A DNA stretch of 64,000 nt from Ascaphus truei (lineage: Eukaryota > Chordata > Amphibia > Anura > Ascaphidae). The stretch is taken from the NCBI GenBank assembly GCA_036426205.1, contig WSYH01002452.1, positions 22,613 through 86,612 on the forward strand, in the 5' to 3' direction. This document shows positions 46,880-59,164 of the stretch, one piece after another. The position numbers and the translations under genes are program-made. The notes beneath the pieces were generated by a model, which searched no databases, was not told where the DNA came from, and was given only the letters and a program-made list of their open reading frames with translations. Positions within the stretch are counted from its first letter, which is position 1. The number at the start of each line of letters is the position of its first letter.

Positions 46880-48530
46880 CTTCCAAGTCTTTTTCGTCCA
46901 GTAGTATATGCCAATGTTTAGACAGTATTTTTTTTGATGTTACACCACTGTGCATTGAATATGCCTATAAGTCATACGGTTTTGTCATCCTGTTTTACAG
47001 TTGACCCACTATTTAGTAAGAGGTTGTGATCGGAGTAATTTCCCCTTCTGTACGCTTTCGAAGACATGATTTACTATAACCTGTCTCAATAAATCTTGAG
47101 GTCATTTCTGTGGCTTGTTTTTCAAACTCAGTGATAGAAGAACAGTTTCTGCGTAGCATATTCAGTATATAGAATAACTAATAGTACACCGCTCACCAGA
47201 TAGCAGATAATATAGCCGGTGCAAAGGGATGGTACTGACATAGCAAGTAAACAGGAAGACAATAGGTTAATCTTCCACAGATCCCTAGTAACACTGCACA
47301 ACAGGCTAATAGAATATATAGCAGGAATATAGTGCTTGTATTGCTAAAGGGAGTAGAATGAGGGGAGGATCCTGGTAATTGCACCCAATAATAGGATAGA
47401 GCAATTACCTAAAATGCCCTATGGGCAAAACAAAAAACTTTATTAAACATATATATAGACGCACATTGTCACGACGCAATGAATCAGTAGGTAATAAAAA
47501 CAACTAAAACACAGGCACAGGTATATAAGGAGGTGGTGGTAGGATAAATATCGATTATACCACTACTTAAATGAATACCTCCTTTGATAGCTCCGATGGG
47601 GGTGGTATACGGTGGAGGTAAATATACCTAATGCAGATAGCAATAGATGCTAGTAAATCACCTGAAACCTGGGAGGGTGTAATGGGTGTGTATTGTGCTA
47701 ATAGTATAATGGTACCGGAAGAATTAGCCTCACTCAATAATGGTCTGCATTAGGTATATTTACCTCCACCGTATACCACCCCCATCGGAGCTATCAAAGG
47801 AGGTATTCATTTAAGTAGTGGTATAATCGATATTTATCTACCACCACCTCCTATATACTGTGCCTGTGTTTTAGTTGTTTTATTACCTACTGATTCATTG
47901 CGTCGTGACAATGTGCGTCTATATATATGTTTAATAAAGTTTTTTGTTTTGCCCATAGGGCATTTTAGGTAATTGCTCTATCCTATTATTGGGTGCAATT
48001 ACCAGGATCTCCCCTCATTCTACTCCCTTTAGCAATACAAGCACTATATTCCTGCTATATATTCTATTAGCCTGTGGGCAGGTGTGAATAGGATCTGTGG
48101 AAGATTAACCTATTGTCTTCCTGTTTACTTGCTAGCATATTCAGTATACTGAATACCTGGTGGTATGGATGGCGTGCGTCTGCTTTCAGGAGGCTATTGG
48201 TACAGTAGATGTTTTCTGATCTTTTTCCTGATAATAGTTGTATTCAAATTACCAGTTTCACAGTCTCATCCCTCTGTATTGTTAGGTCTAGAAAGTTGAT
48301 AGAGTGTTTATTTACCTCGAATGTTAATCTGATGTTATGTTCATTTGTGTTCAGTGCCGTGATGAACTCAATTAGGGTATCTTCTGTCCCTTTCCACAAC
48401 ATGAACACATCATCGATGAATCTGATCCATAGTTCTATATACTGAGAGAGATGTTCAAGTCTTTCACCAAAGACAGTTGTCTCTTCCCACCAGTCCAGGT
48501 ACAAGTTCGCAAAATATGGGGCACATGTGA
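46880..48530 (-). pseudogene. PLE-A reverse transcriptase remnant
   Basis: 48504-48244 encodes WIRFIDDVFMLWKGT, the catalytic Asp-Asp box in the FIDD form usual for PLEs, and NFLDLTIQRD downstream. The reading continues past the foldback insertion into 47153-46880 in decayed form. The N-terminal RT motifs are missing, so the copy is 5'-truncated. Confidence 0.75.
47170..48132. mobile_element. Foldback element with 16-bp target duplication
   Basis: Two inverted arms (about 47238-47640 and 47745-48140) flank a ~105-bp centre. GATAGCTCCGATGGGGGTGG near 47588 returns inverted near 47782. TAGCATATTCAGTATA occurs at 47154-47169 and at 48133-48148. No coding sequence is present. It sits inside the PLE-A reverse transcriptase remnant. 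It can form a hairpin with nearly 400-bp stems. It may be a PLE-like inverted dimer or a snapback retrocopy; the length of the duplication favours retrotransposition. Confidence 0.75.
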
Positions 48531-49999
48531 GTTATCACGATCAATAGCTACAGATTTTAAAATGTATTAATTGGTATGTCTCCTTCAATCAATTTGCAAG
48601 ATCCTACATTTTAATTAACAATTTGGTGTGTCTGAGTTGATTAGGCAGACCCCTCCTTTAATTGTTAGTCAATGTGACTGTGTTTTAGAATACTTAAGCA
48701 GGATACCATGGCTGTGTGTCATATGGCTGTGTAACATTTAAGTGTGTGGAGTTAATCTTGGAGTTGAATTTGGAGGTGAAGATTGGAGGAAGATCTGGAT
48801 TCTGAACAACAACTTTACAACTGTGAGAACTTTACTTTCTAAAAGCTGTGATTAATTGTACTCTGCCTGTCCTCCAATAACAGGGAAGTCTCTCCTCCTG
48901 TATCTCACTATGCCCTCCCTATTGCTTTTTCTGTTTACTGTTTCCTCACTCCTTGGTGAATGTCCCTGTTGTCTCCATCTTCCCCACTCCCCACTGCACC
49001 ATTATTTATACACCTCTTTCCCAACAACTTCTTTACCCCTCAAAAAAAAACACCCACACAAATCCTCAATTCACACCCTCTATCTACTCCTTCCGCTGGT
49101 GTCTGACTCCATTCTCAAACACTCCCATGCTCTCCTGGATCCTAGAGTCCTTTGCTGGAGGTGTGCCGTGGTCTTTCTCCTGCTGCTGCAGAACAATGCG
49201 CCCTACTGCGTCGCCTGCGACTGTTATGAATGACGCACTCTTACACTCTGACCCTACGCGTTTCGTGCTTTGTTTGAGACAGGAGTCAGACACCAGCGGA
49301 GGACAAGCTGTTCCTAAGACTGCCATTCACTGTGATTTTTCTCATTGTTTCTTGTGAGTAAGATTCCAGTTTTACATCAACCGGACCTGTTGCCTGTTCA
49401 TTGTTTTTATTTGTCAATTATGTGTTTTATTTTGTATTAAATTAGCTCTTCTTTTTCAGCTTTGCTTTTTATTGTCTATTGTTGTAAGTGGTGTTTGTCC
49501 TGTGTTTGTGTTACATGTCTGTTTGATCTACGGTATTACACAATTATCTTTTTTCTTTATTCCACATATCACGAGTCAATTGGCAGTGGACTCATCCAAG
49601 TTTGGAATCACAGAAGTTCGAGTGCATCTTTGAAGTGGTTACTTCACTTGGACTTTAATCAGACTGATTCTGGACACATTTTTTAGGCGCCGGTTTGTAT
49701 TGCTTTTGTTGTATTCTTGTTTGACTTAGTTTTGGGTCAATTATTCCTGGCAGCCTTGCCCAGTAATTGCTGGGTATATTTGAGTGTTGATTATTAGTTT
49801 TCTCTTTATATATACATTTATATTGTTTAGCTTTTAGCGCTATTTGCACCATTCTTTTTCTTTACCTTAATGTCTTTTACTACAGTTTATTCTGGACTAA
49901 CGGTTAGTGAGAATACACTTATGGCATCACTTTGCCAGATTGATATATCTGTTTTTTGTTTGAAAAGCCTGTCATGGGAGGTGCATGCGCAAGGCGGTG
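48531..49999. other. Noncoding stretch between PLE-A and L1-B
   Basis: No gene recognised. 48880-49240 has two overlapping plus-strand frames without known domains. On the minus strand ACGAAACGCGTAGGGTC (49249-49265) resembles the hammerhead/PLE motif found elsewhere here, so part of this may be another PLE end. Confidence 0.4.
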
Positions 50000-50115
50000 G
50001 AGCATGGAAGCTTAAGATTTGAGCTCCTGCCCGTCGGCGCAATTAAATAAATAATTACCGGCTTTTTCGCGGAGAACCCAAGCGGCAAAAGCATCCCCAT
50101 AAAGATAAACTGCGG

Positions 50116-50988
50116 TTGATGCCGCTTAATACAAGGAGGGGGAGAAGAGTCACCTCGGTCACAAGCTATTTTCATAAGTCCCCCAGAGCAATGGCATCGA
50201 GCAGCAAGGGCAAAGACAGCAGGGGCAAAGACGTACCCCCCCTATGGCTGATGGAGATGCAGATTCCGACACCAGCAGACCACCGTCTGGGTCGGGAGAC
50301 AAGGAATGGGCCAGAGTCAAATATATCAAAGAGCTATGCGGGGAAATGAGGAAGTTCTTTAAGTTGGAACGTTAGGCTCTGCACAAGGACTTAGATGCGC
50401 TAGGGGAACGGACCAATGCATTGGAGTCCAAATCTGATGACACAGTAACAGCCCTGTACCAGACCAAAGCTGAGGTTGCCTCTCTATCTGCTCAGCTAAG
50501 GGAGATAGGGGATAGACTGGAGGACTCAGATAACCACGACAGGAGGAATATCCTCCGAATAAGGGGGGTGCCTGTGGCAGTGAATCCAGAAGATTTTGTC
50601 ATGCGCTGGACTGAACATCTAATGCCAGATAGTGCTAAATGTGACAGGCACTTAGATAGGTGCCTTAGGGCCCTCCGTTCTCGCCCTCAACCCGGGGACC
50701 CTCCACAAGCTATTATTGTGAGGTACTATTATTTCAAGACAAAAGAGACCATCTCCCAGTGCACCTGGAATCAAAAAAACTGTGGAATTAGATGAAATCC
50801 AATTCCAGGTCTACCAGGATATTGCCCCTTCTACTTTTTCCAGGAGGAGAGCTATGGCGCCCATCACAAAATTATTGAGGGACCACAACATAAAATACCG
50901 GTGGCTATTCCCCTTCGCGCTGCTGGTTATTAAAAATGGATCTTCACTTACCTTGCATAGACCTGAGGATGGTGATGCATTCCTGTGA
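50116..50988 (+). pseudogene. L1-B ORF1 protein remnant
   Basis: ORF1p coats LINE RNA. Residues in the frame from 50421 form a coiled coil (ALYQTKAEVASLSAQLREIG), followed by DRRNILRIRGVPVAVNPEDF, the opening of the RRM-like part of L1-type ORF1 proteins. A C-terminal piece in another frame (50782-50988) reads VYQDIAPSTFSRRRAM, typical of the ORF1 C-terminal domain. Frameshifts lie near 50349-50421 and 50780. Confidence 0.8.
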
Positions 50989-50999
50989 AAACTGGGGCT

Positions 51000-52419
51000 G
51001 GTGCAGTCTCCTCGGGTCTCCCCACACACTTCACCGGGGAGGAGGTGCCATCGGCATCATGGAGCAGGGTCGGAGCTGCGTCTGCTCCCTCCAACACCAA
51101 GAAGTGATTTGCCACATCAAAGCACCAGCCGAGACCTGCTGACAGGAACAGACACTCCGAAGAGGCGGTTCTTCCCCCTGCATTCCTGCACTCTTAAAGG
51201 CATCTTCCCTGCGGTTCTTGGCTGAGTCCCTCTGTTCTTGGAGGGCCCTCTGGCGGTGGCCGCATATTCGTCCTCGGCAAGCTGACTGCAATTTCGGAGT
51301 GGCGGCCATCTTTCTTCTGCTCCGGGCTGGAGCCCTCGGGGAGATGTGCAGCTATCAAGCCACGCCTCCAGCCAGCACATCAATGCACTGTGGTCTGCTG
51401 GTCCCTCCCCTCCAGTGCCTCTAGATGATGCGTGTCATGTTGGACGTCGACGGGAAAGCGAGAGGCGACCTGACGGCAGTGGGAGATGAGGAGGCAACTC
51501 CTCGCGGTTCCCTACATTGGCACGGGGGGGGGGTTATATATATATTTATCTTGGTCGGGCCATGTTAGGTTCAGATGGGTTGGGAGAGGAGTAGAGGATG
51601 GAGTAGGCCCGGGAGAAGCTCAAACAGTTGGCTAGCTAGGGGATGCCTATGGGAAGATGGGGGGGAAAGACGAAAGAGTTGCCTAGGTTGGGATGTATGA
51701 GTGAGGTTCTCTCCCCCGGGATCTTTCCTTCTGGGATAAGCACCTCCCCTTATTAGCACGGGATTTCTCTGCGAACCGGAGGAGCAGAGTGTTAGGTTTA
51801 TGAGGGATAGAGGTAGAGGTGGGTCTAAATGGGGGAAGGGGTGGCTCTCTTTACGTAAGACCCCTAATGTTGGTTGTTATGTAGGGACATTTCGGTGTTT
51901 TCAGGTTAGCCCATATGTGCCTATAGAGTTACAATTTTCTAAGTGGTTATAGGTGTAAAGTTAGGGGCATACATATGTTCTCTTGAATATGGGTTCTTAT
52001 AGGTAGAGAACTAGGTTAGTTGGGGTCTCGGGAGCAAACGGTCAGTAAAGAGTGGATTGTCTGCTGTCAGGGGGGTTGGGAGTCCCCCTTCCTTTGGGGA
52101 GGAGGTATCTGGGGGTTATGACTTACCTCAAAGTTAAATGTGAATTTACACGGTTTTGAGTTATAGGTTTTTCCTATGTACATTGTAATTATAAGTTATG
52201 TCGGTATAATACAATGTGAATTGTTTCTGGATGCGCCGGCAGGCCTACCACCACATCAGGCATCTCCCGTTTCGACCCAAATTCTGGTGATGGGTCATTC
52301 TCAAGTCCCTAGTGTGTCTGTCCAATTGGACACAGATCAGCCAAGGTTGGCGGGCGATCTGCTTGACCCCACCTTAGGGCGCAAGGATCCTACCTGGGTC
52401 GTCCCAGTGTGGATCCTTC
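51000..52419 (+). other. L1-B region between ORF1 and ORF2 remnant
   Basis: No domain is recognised. It starts with a GC-rich part and then has a G-rich, T-rich part with a run of G near 51524 and TA repeats. It would be inter-ORF spacer, perhaps carrying other insertions. Confidence 0.45.
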
Positions 52420-52970
52420 AGAGTTTATGTTTAAATGTTAAATGTGATATATTGTTCTTGATCCTAATGTTTTTGTGTTTTCTGTGTTCCCCTGCCCACC
52501 CTCCTATCGGAGAGCCAGATCGCAGGTCCTCAAGGAACTCAAGGACATTAAGATTGAATTAAATTTACTATTAACGTCCAGAGCAGACAACTCGCTGTGT
52601 TGGTCTAGGAGGAAATTTTATGAAAAGGCTAACAGGCCGGATACGATGCTTGTCTGATTGCTGCAAAATAGACAGGCCAACAACAATATTCTGGCGATTA
52701 CATTAAAATCTGGCTCCACCTCGGGCAACCCTAAAATTATAGTAGCCGAGTTTAGCAAATTCTATGAATCACTCTATAATGGAGAGAAAGTGGCACACAC
52801 CCCCAAAACGAGTAAGGCCTTAGGAGATTGCCTTGCAAACTCAAAACTGGTAAAGCTAACAGATGATGACAGAGAGAGTCTGGGGGCTGAATTCAATATA
52901 GAGGAATTAGCTACGACCATAAAGGAGTTAAAGCCGTCCAAGGCGCCTGGCCCTGACGGCTATTCAGGGC
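52420..52970 (+). pseudogene. L1-B ORF2, endonuclease start joined to linker
   Basis: The frame from 52176 reaches LQSLCLNVK near 52420, equivalent to the first residues of the APE endonuclease in L1-A (KFVSLNVKG). It then breaks off. By 52505 it reads RSQVLKELKDIKIELNLLL, the linker after the endonuclease. Almost the whole nuclease is missing. The RT N terminus follows (52658-52970): FSKFYESLYNG and LKPSKAPGPDGY, the motif also seen in L1-A. Confidence 0.75.
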
Positions 52971-54748
52971 TGTCATGGGAGAGGGGGTTTGGCCCGATAT
53001 TAAAGGGGTTACACCCCATTTGGCCACCCCCCGCCCTCATTTGGTAGGCGAGGGGTTAACTGGAATGATGTCCAGTACTGTGTTTATGCCCCTGCTTCAG
53101 CACCAAATGTGTATCCCCCTGTGAATGTGTATTTTCCCCATCTCAATGTTTGAACCAACACCTACACTGGGATCCAGTCGGGAGGGAAAGGGTTGATGTT
53201 AATTTTGTGTTTATAGCCCTTTGTTCCTTTTCTCACCTTTGCCGGCTCCATTTTGCAGTCTCTCCATAGGTCGCCAGTGAAGCCCCATGTAACCCTATGG
53301 AGATTCCGGCGATTTGGGCCTGATATCGAGGAGACATGCAGGTGGAGCCCGAGAGGAGGAGCGGCGGTTCCCCATTGAAAGTGAATGGAGTAATGCATTT
53401 CAATGGGGATTCCTCGACTCCGACCTCCAGGAACAGGCTGGCAGCCAGCCAGACCGCAGAACCGCAAAAGCGGAAACTATGTCTTAAAAGAGCTTTGATC
53501 AGGTCTCATTCAATTGGCGTGGGAAATTAAGGTTCTAGGGCACCCCGGAATAAAATTCTTTTAGCCCCTAGACCCCAGGAACCCACTCATGCGACCCCAA
53601 CCGGGTCCGACAATCAATGACCCCGGTAAAGGGTCGCGCTCGCTACGAGGGTCGCACCATTGACTCTATTGGCGGAGGTAAAAGCTGCGAGGTCAAAAAC
53701 GGCTAAGTCAAAATGTGCAGAAACCTGAAACCCATAACTCCCGTTCTGTTCAGCCTAGAGGGCTAAGATTTGGCCACCATGTAGTCATAGTTCCGGCATG
53801 ACTGCATGGCAAATACCGACCCTCTCGGAGCAACAGGACGGAGTCAGGGTAATGGTTAAGTTGGGTTTCTGCGATTGACTTCCATGGCAGAGAAAAGCCA
53901 CTTTTCTAAATGTGCCTTTTAAATTGTATTTGTGTAACTCCGGTCCGGTGGGTTGCAGCAAGCTGAAACTTGGCCACCATGGAGAGTCCCCTCTGGCATG
54001 AGGGTCTGGCAATTTCCAGCCCACTCAGACCAGCCGAACGGATTAGTTTAATATGTTTAGATATTAAGAAATGTACTATCTTTTGGGTCTGGTATAAAAG
54101 CCCGCAAAAGATACTGGCTCTGCTACATGTTAATGCTCAGGGGGGCGACCATTTGTCTACAACAGGCCCCTGATCAAAGGCTTCACCACTCTGATTGTGT
54201 ACACTAGGGTGGAGAAAAGCAGGGCTGGAGTGGTCTGTGAGTGTTGTAATTCACACTTACAGACAAAGGCTTTCCTGACCAGATACATGTCTCGTAGACT
54301 TTAAGGCCCCCTTTCTTTAGTGTGGGGCTAGGGAAATGAGACCCCAAGTGAAAAATGTGCTCATGTGCCAACTAACTGGGGGGATGGTCCAACAATGTTT
54401 CCCACGTTAGATCGCAAAAGGTGATTGGGTGCAGGTAATTTTAACAAATACCTTGCACCCAATGTTAGGGTAAGAGCTTGAATCCCATAGAAACGAGTGG
54501 AAGCCCTATGCCCAGTGTCTTCTTTTCAACATCTGAAAGAATCCTGATTACCTTGATGGATTGCTAATCCTGTCTTTGATTACTTCATTGCCCCATCCCA
54601 CATAAGTGCTATATTCTGTATGTTATTTGTGCAATCATGTGTGTTCACCTTTTTTAAGGAATAAACTTAATTTATCATATCTTAGTCGTGTTCAATTCAA
54701 CCCAGTGATATTTGTGTATATTATAACCCTGCACAAGCTCCCGTGATA
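52971..54748 (+). mobile_element. Solo LTR, 1778 bp
   Basis: It begins TGTCATGGGAG and ends CTCCCGTGATA, an imperfect inverted pair consistent with an ancestral TGTCACGGGAG / CTCCCGTGACA whose CpGs have decayed. AGGGC flanks both sides (52966-52970 and 54749-54753), the 5-bp duplication typical of LTR insertion. AATAAA near 54660 could be its polyadenylation signal. No internal retroviral genes are present, so it is a solo LTR left by recombination. The orientation was chosen from that AATAAA. Confidence 0.75.
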
Positions 54749-54769
54749 AGGGCCATACTATAAAAAAAA

Positions 54770-55576
54770 TTGCCAAGTATTAGCCCCTAGGCTGCTTCTC
54801 ATGTATAATGCGATCTTAGCGGGAGCCCTGATCCCAGGTGAGATGCATCGGGCATCTATATCATATATCCACAAATCAGGCAAAGATCTGCTGGATTGTA
54901 AAAGTTATAGGCCAATTTCCCTGATCAACATTGATGTTAAAATTTACGCCAAATTACTGGCCAGCAGACTGAGTCAGATCCTGCCCTGACTGATACATCC
55001 AGATCAAGTCGGCTTTATTAAAGGTAAGCAAACAGCGAAAAACACCCGACGAATCTTTGATCTGATAGAATTGGCTAATAGAGGAAAATCACAAAATGAT
55101 GTTAAGTCTGGATGCAGAAAAAGCGTTTCACAGGATCGACTGGCCATATTTAAAAAGACGCTCGGGGCGTTTGGCTTTGGGGAACGGGTGAGTGGTGCGA
55201 TTATGTCGCTATACTCAGGCCCGACTGCTAGGGTAATATATCAGGGCTTTCCATCTGTCCAATTCCAAATTATAAGAGGCACGAGACAGGGGTGCCCGTT
55301 ATCCCCCCTCCTGTTTGCCCTCTGTATAGAACCCCTAGCAGCTCAGATCCATAGCTGCCCGGATATAGCGGGTTTAGATATATACTCGCAATCTCACAAG
55401 GCAGCATTGTATGCCGATGACATTTTACTATTACTATTACTACTATAAATATTTGGGAGTTCACATCACCAGAGATGTCAGAGACATTTATAAGGCAAAT
55501 TATCCTCCCCTGATCCGGTCTCTGAAGTCTGACATCCTGAAGTGGTCTTCCCAGAGAATTTCTTGGATAGGTAGGA
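54770..55576 (+). pseudogene. L1-B ORF2 reverse transcriptase remnant
   Basis: After the LTR the frame shows SISYIHKSGKDLLDCKSYRP then ISLINIDVKIYAKLLASRL, VGFIKG, SLDAEKAFHRIDW (catalytic Asp), IRGTRQGCPLSPLLFALCIE and ALYADDILLLL (catalytic Asp pair). Directly after it a (TACTAT)n-like repeat replaces part of the domain. YLGVHITRDVRDIYKANYPP and RISWIGRI then follow near 55570, cut by the transposon. The close parallel with L1-A shows related families. Confidence 0.85.
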
Positions 55577-56453
55577 TACAGTGGCGGCCGACCTGAGTCT
55601 AAGTCGGCTAGATCCGCGGCTCTCAGATTATCCCGGTTAGGTGCGTTTTTTTGTTGTTTTCGCCCGGAGTGAATTGCGTTATGTTAGAGCTCGTGATATT
55701 AGCATTTTATTCTCGCTGTCTGCAATACTGCAATGCCGTGTAAAAACTCAGGGGGCGTTTGCGAGTTGTTGTCTTGGAAGTCTAATACCTTCGCGGTTCA
55801 ACCTACGTCAGTATACAGTCTGTGTGTGCGCGCGCAGTAATTGTAAATTTGCATATTTAAAGTATACATGCATTTGCAGTGCTGTGCTGCTCTACAGTAT
55901 GTCTCATTAGAAAATACTTGAAACGCATAGGTGTGTACAGTACTGTAACAGTGTCACATTTCAGTATATACAGCGCTCTCCCCTTGCTCAGGATAATTAA
56001 CTGCACTGCAGGGTATTTCAACTTCTTATCTTCTCTACAATGCAGTACATCTCTCCCACACCATTCCTTTGAATGTGTGTCTGGTTTCAATCACATTCCT
56101 GCTTGACAGCAGGTGATTACTACACATGCACCTGTTACTTCGCCCACCACTGCTTGAGTGACCAAAAAAAATAAAAATAAAAATTTTTATTGTAATTTTT
56201 TTTCTCCACAAGCCTGTAAAAACCATCTTACTGTATTACGATATTCAATCTGTGCTGTAGCTGTGCTGTAGCTTTTGACTGCGACCCTGTGCGTTTGACT
56301 GCACATGGTTGATTTGTGTGCTTTTTAGGTACTGTATTTGGGGGTGTATTATTATGATGAACTGCCTTTTGAAATTAAAGTAGCTTTGAACTTCATGCAG
56401 CTGTACCCTGTATCCCCATCCCCCACGAACACACACAAAGCTAGCTCAAGGAT

Positions 56454-57800
56454 TTGAAATTCCTTGGAGTCGTTAATTTTCTGAATCTTGCTATTGTGTT
56501 CTTAATCCATCCATAGCCGAGCTACAAAGCCTCACTGCACCTGCGTGTAATCCTTTTTGAGATGGGAGCTAGCTGCTTACTGCGCATGACTCACCCAACC
56601 CCCCCCTCTCCACAGACTCATTAATTTTCTGAATCTTGACATTGTGTTCTTAATCCGTCCATAGCCGAGCTACAAAGCCTCACTGTGCCTGCGTGTTATC
56701 CTTTTTGAGATGGGAGCTAGCTGCTTTCTGCACATGAGTTACCCAACCCCCCTCCACAGAGTCGTTAATATTCTGAATCTTGACATTGTGTTCTTAATCC
56801 GTCCATAGCCGAGCTACAAAGCCCCACTGCACCTGCATGTTATCCTTTTTGAGATGGGAGCTAGCTACTTACTGCACATGAGTCATCCAACCCCCCTCCA
56901 CAGAGTCGTTAATTTTCTGAATCTTGACATTGTGTTCTTAATCCGTCCATAGCCGGGCTACAAAGCCCCACTGCGCCTGCGTGTTATCCTTTTTGAGATG
57001 GGAGCTAGCTGCTTACTGCTCATGACTCACCCAAGCCCCCCCCCCACCTCTCCACAGAGTCGTTAATTTTCTGAATCTTGACATTGTGTTTTTAATCCGT
57101 CCATAGCCGAGCTACAAAGCCTCACTGCGCCTGCGTGTAAGCCTCTTTGAGATGGGAGCTTTGAGGCTTTGTTTACAGTAACGCTTTGGAAAATCCCTTC
57201 TCGAATTTGATTTGCACAGAGCATCGCTTCTCTATGCGCCTGTGTGTAATCCTTTTCGGATGGGAGCTAGTTGATTACTGCTCACACGCCTGTAAATTCA
57301 CCCACCACTGCTTGCTTGAGTGCCCCCCAAATTTTTTTTTTAATTATAATTTTTTAACTGTTATTTTATCCACAAGCCTGCAAAAACAATCTTGATATTA
57401 CGATATTCAATCTGTGCGTTTGCCTGCACATGGTTGATTTGTGTGCTTTTTATGTACTGTATTTGGGGGTGTAGGGATCAAATTATTATAATGAACTGCC
57501 TTTTGAAATTACTGTACTCTACTCTATGTAATCCATCCCTAGCTAAGCGTCAATCACCTCACTGCGCCTGCATGTACTCTAATCCTCTTTGAGATGGGAG
57601 CTTGCTGCTTACTGCGCATTACTTATGCAACTTCCCCCCCCACCACAGAGTCATTAATTTTCTGAAGCTAGTCATTTTGTTTTTAATCCGTCCCTAGCCG
57701 TGCGTCAATCACCTCACTGCGCCTGCGTGTAATCCTCTTTGAGATGGGAGCTAGCTGATTACTGCACATGACTCACATCACCCCCCCAACCCTTCGAGGC
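56454..57800. repeat. ~147-bp tandem repeat array in the transposon
   Basis: Five copies start near 56473, 56621, 56765, 56909 and 57063, at spacings of 144-154 bases. Each carries TTAATTTTCTGAATCTTGAC, GTCCATAGCCGAGCTACAAA, CTGCGCCTGCGTG and GAGATGGGAGCTAGCTGCTT. Further partial copies occur near 57230, 57530 and 57653-57790. Copies differ by a few percent. Confidence 0.85.
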
Positions 57801-58732
57801 TTTGTTTACGGTAACGCTTTGGAAAATCCCTTCTCGATTTTGAAATGTAAATCTGATTTGCACAGCATTGGGAGAATTGAGAGTTAAAAAAAACATTAAC
57901 TGATTCATGTTGTTTTGTCATTCATTCTTATTCATTAGTTTACTGTAGGTGTGTGGGGGGGGGGGTGTTGTCAATGATTATGATTAGCAGGAACGTAAAT
58001 ACATATTTATTGTATTTTATCAGGAACCAAAAAATACAAATATAAAAATAATCATGAACAATACATAATGCAGTCTTTATTAAGTTCTTCTGGCGGATTG
58101 AAATTGGATAAACATTTAGAAAACATTTGTAAAACATGGATAAACATGAATAATGCACATTTATAAGAATATTATTTAATAATATATACTGTAATGTATA
58201 ATATATATATATATATAGTAATATTATTTTTTCCGTCTTTATCTTGTTCCTCATTCTGTGTACAGTACAGTAGTTCATTGAGAGAGGAGAGGTTTTGTGT
58301 ACATCATTACTGCTGTTAATATACTGTACATTTGACTCTACAAAGAGATTTGACTGGACACAACACCCCACCTCCCCCCAAGCCACCCTTTTTTCCTGAA
58401 ACGACAAGAAAACAAAAAATTAGTGCAGTTATGTGCGTACTGTATTATGGCATTGTGTGATGTGTAGTACTACTGTAGATGGCTGGTGCTGCTTTCTCTG
58501 GAAAGAAAAAAATTGAGCAGTTAGTAGGCAATTTCTGTAGTACTGTCAAACTAGTCTATACTGGAACTACTGTATACTCTGACTACTGTTAAATACTATG
58601 TAACCAGATGGCTGGTGCTGCTCTCTCTGTAAAGAAAAAACTGTAACTACTGTATACTCTGACTATTAGGAAAGAAAAATCTGTGCCATACTTACCTGTA
58701 TCATACTGTACTTACAATACTACAGTACAGTA
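57801..58732. other. Transposon interior, noncoding
   Basis: It is AT-rich with a G run at 57955-57965 and a (TA)n tract at 58200-58216. The minus-strand frame at 57940-58407 is Ile/Tyr/Phe-rich and compositional. GATGGCTGGTGCTGCT occurs twice, near 58479 and 58609, marking a ~130-bp direct repeat. Confidence 0.45.
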
Positions 58733-59164
58733 CTACTTTCCTGATGCTTGCCCATTACGCGCGATCACAATGGTCAATACAGTCGCAATATGGTCTATAT
58801 ATTTATTGCAGCGTTCCACGGTGAGTACATCGTTCCAAAAACTCATTATGCCTTTCGCCAACTCGTCCTTTTTGGAGAGTTTCACCATTTTCCGGTTATG
58901 GTCCTTCAGCTGATGCCAGACCATTTCGGTCGGATTGAAGTCTGGCGATCTGTCATTGGAAAAAAAGTACAATTGTTTTAAGAGATACAGTACACAGTAA
59001 AAACAGTGGGAAAAAAATGATACACGGTTACCGCACTTACTCCGCTGGCGTCTTCACCCAGTTGATACCGCGCTCAAGGATATGCGCTGTTGACGCAGAG
59101 TGCTTCGGATCGTTGTCCTGGTAGAAACGGTGACCATCCGGGAACTCGCGTGTGATGTATTGTC

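Larger units (their letters stand above)
37279..48530 (-). mobile_element. PLE-A, Penelope-like element split by nested insertions
   Basis: Host element of the nest. Its reverse transcriptase remnants lie at 48530-48149 and 47153-46880, and its GIY-YIG end lies at 37740-37279, all on the minus strand. The parts are separated by PLE-B (with PLE-C inside) and a foldback element, each flanked by target duplications. The 5' end beyond 48530 is not found. Confidence 0.75.
50000..55578 (+). mobile_element. L1-B, L1-like LINE with deletions and two insertions
   Basis: ORF1 lies at 50116-50988 and ORF2 remnants at 52420-52980 and 54770-55576. A solo LTR (52971-54748) splits ORF2 and a DNA transposon cuts it at 55579. 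Because the transposon continues to the window end, the 3' part of the LINE is not seen. Confidence 0.8.

Noticed and set aside
56454..57800. CRISPR-like array
   Set aside because: Repeats of ~147 bases without unique spacers in a eukaryotic setting are a tandem repeat.
57940..58407. A 155-codon minus-strand frame
   Set aside because: AT-rich compositional frame full of Ile, Tyr and Phe, with no family resemblance.
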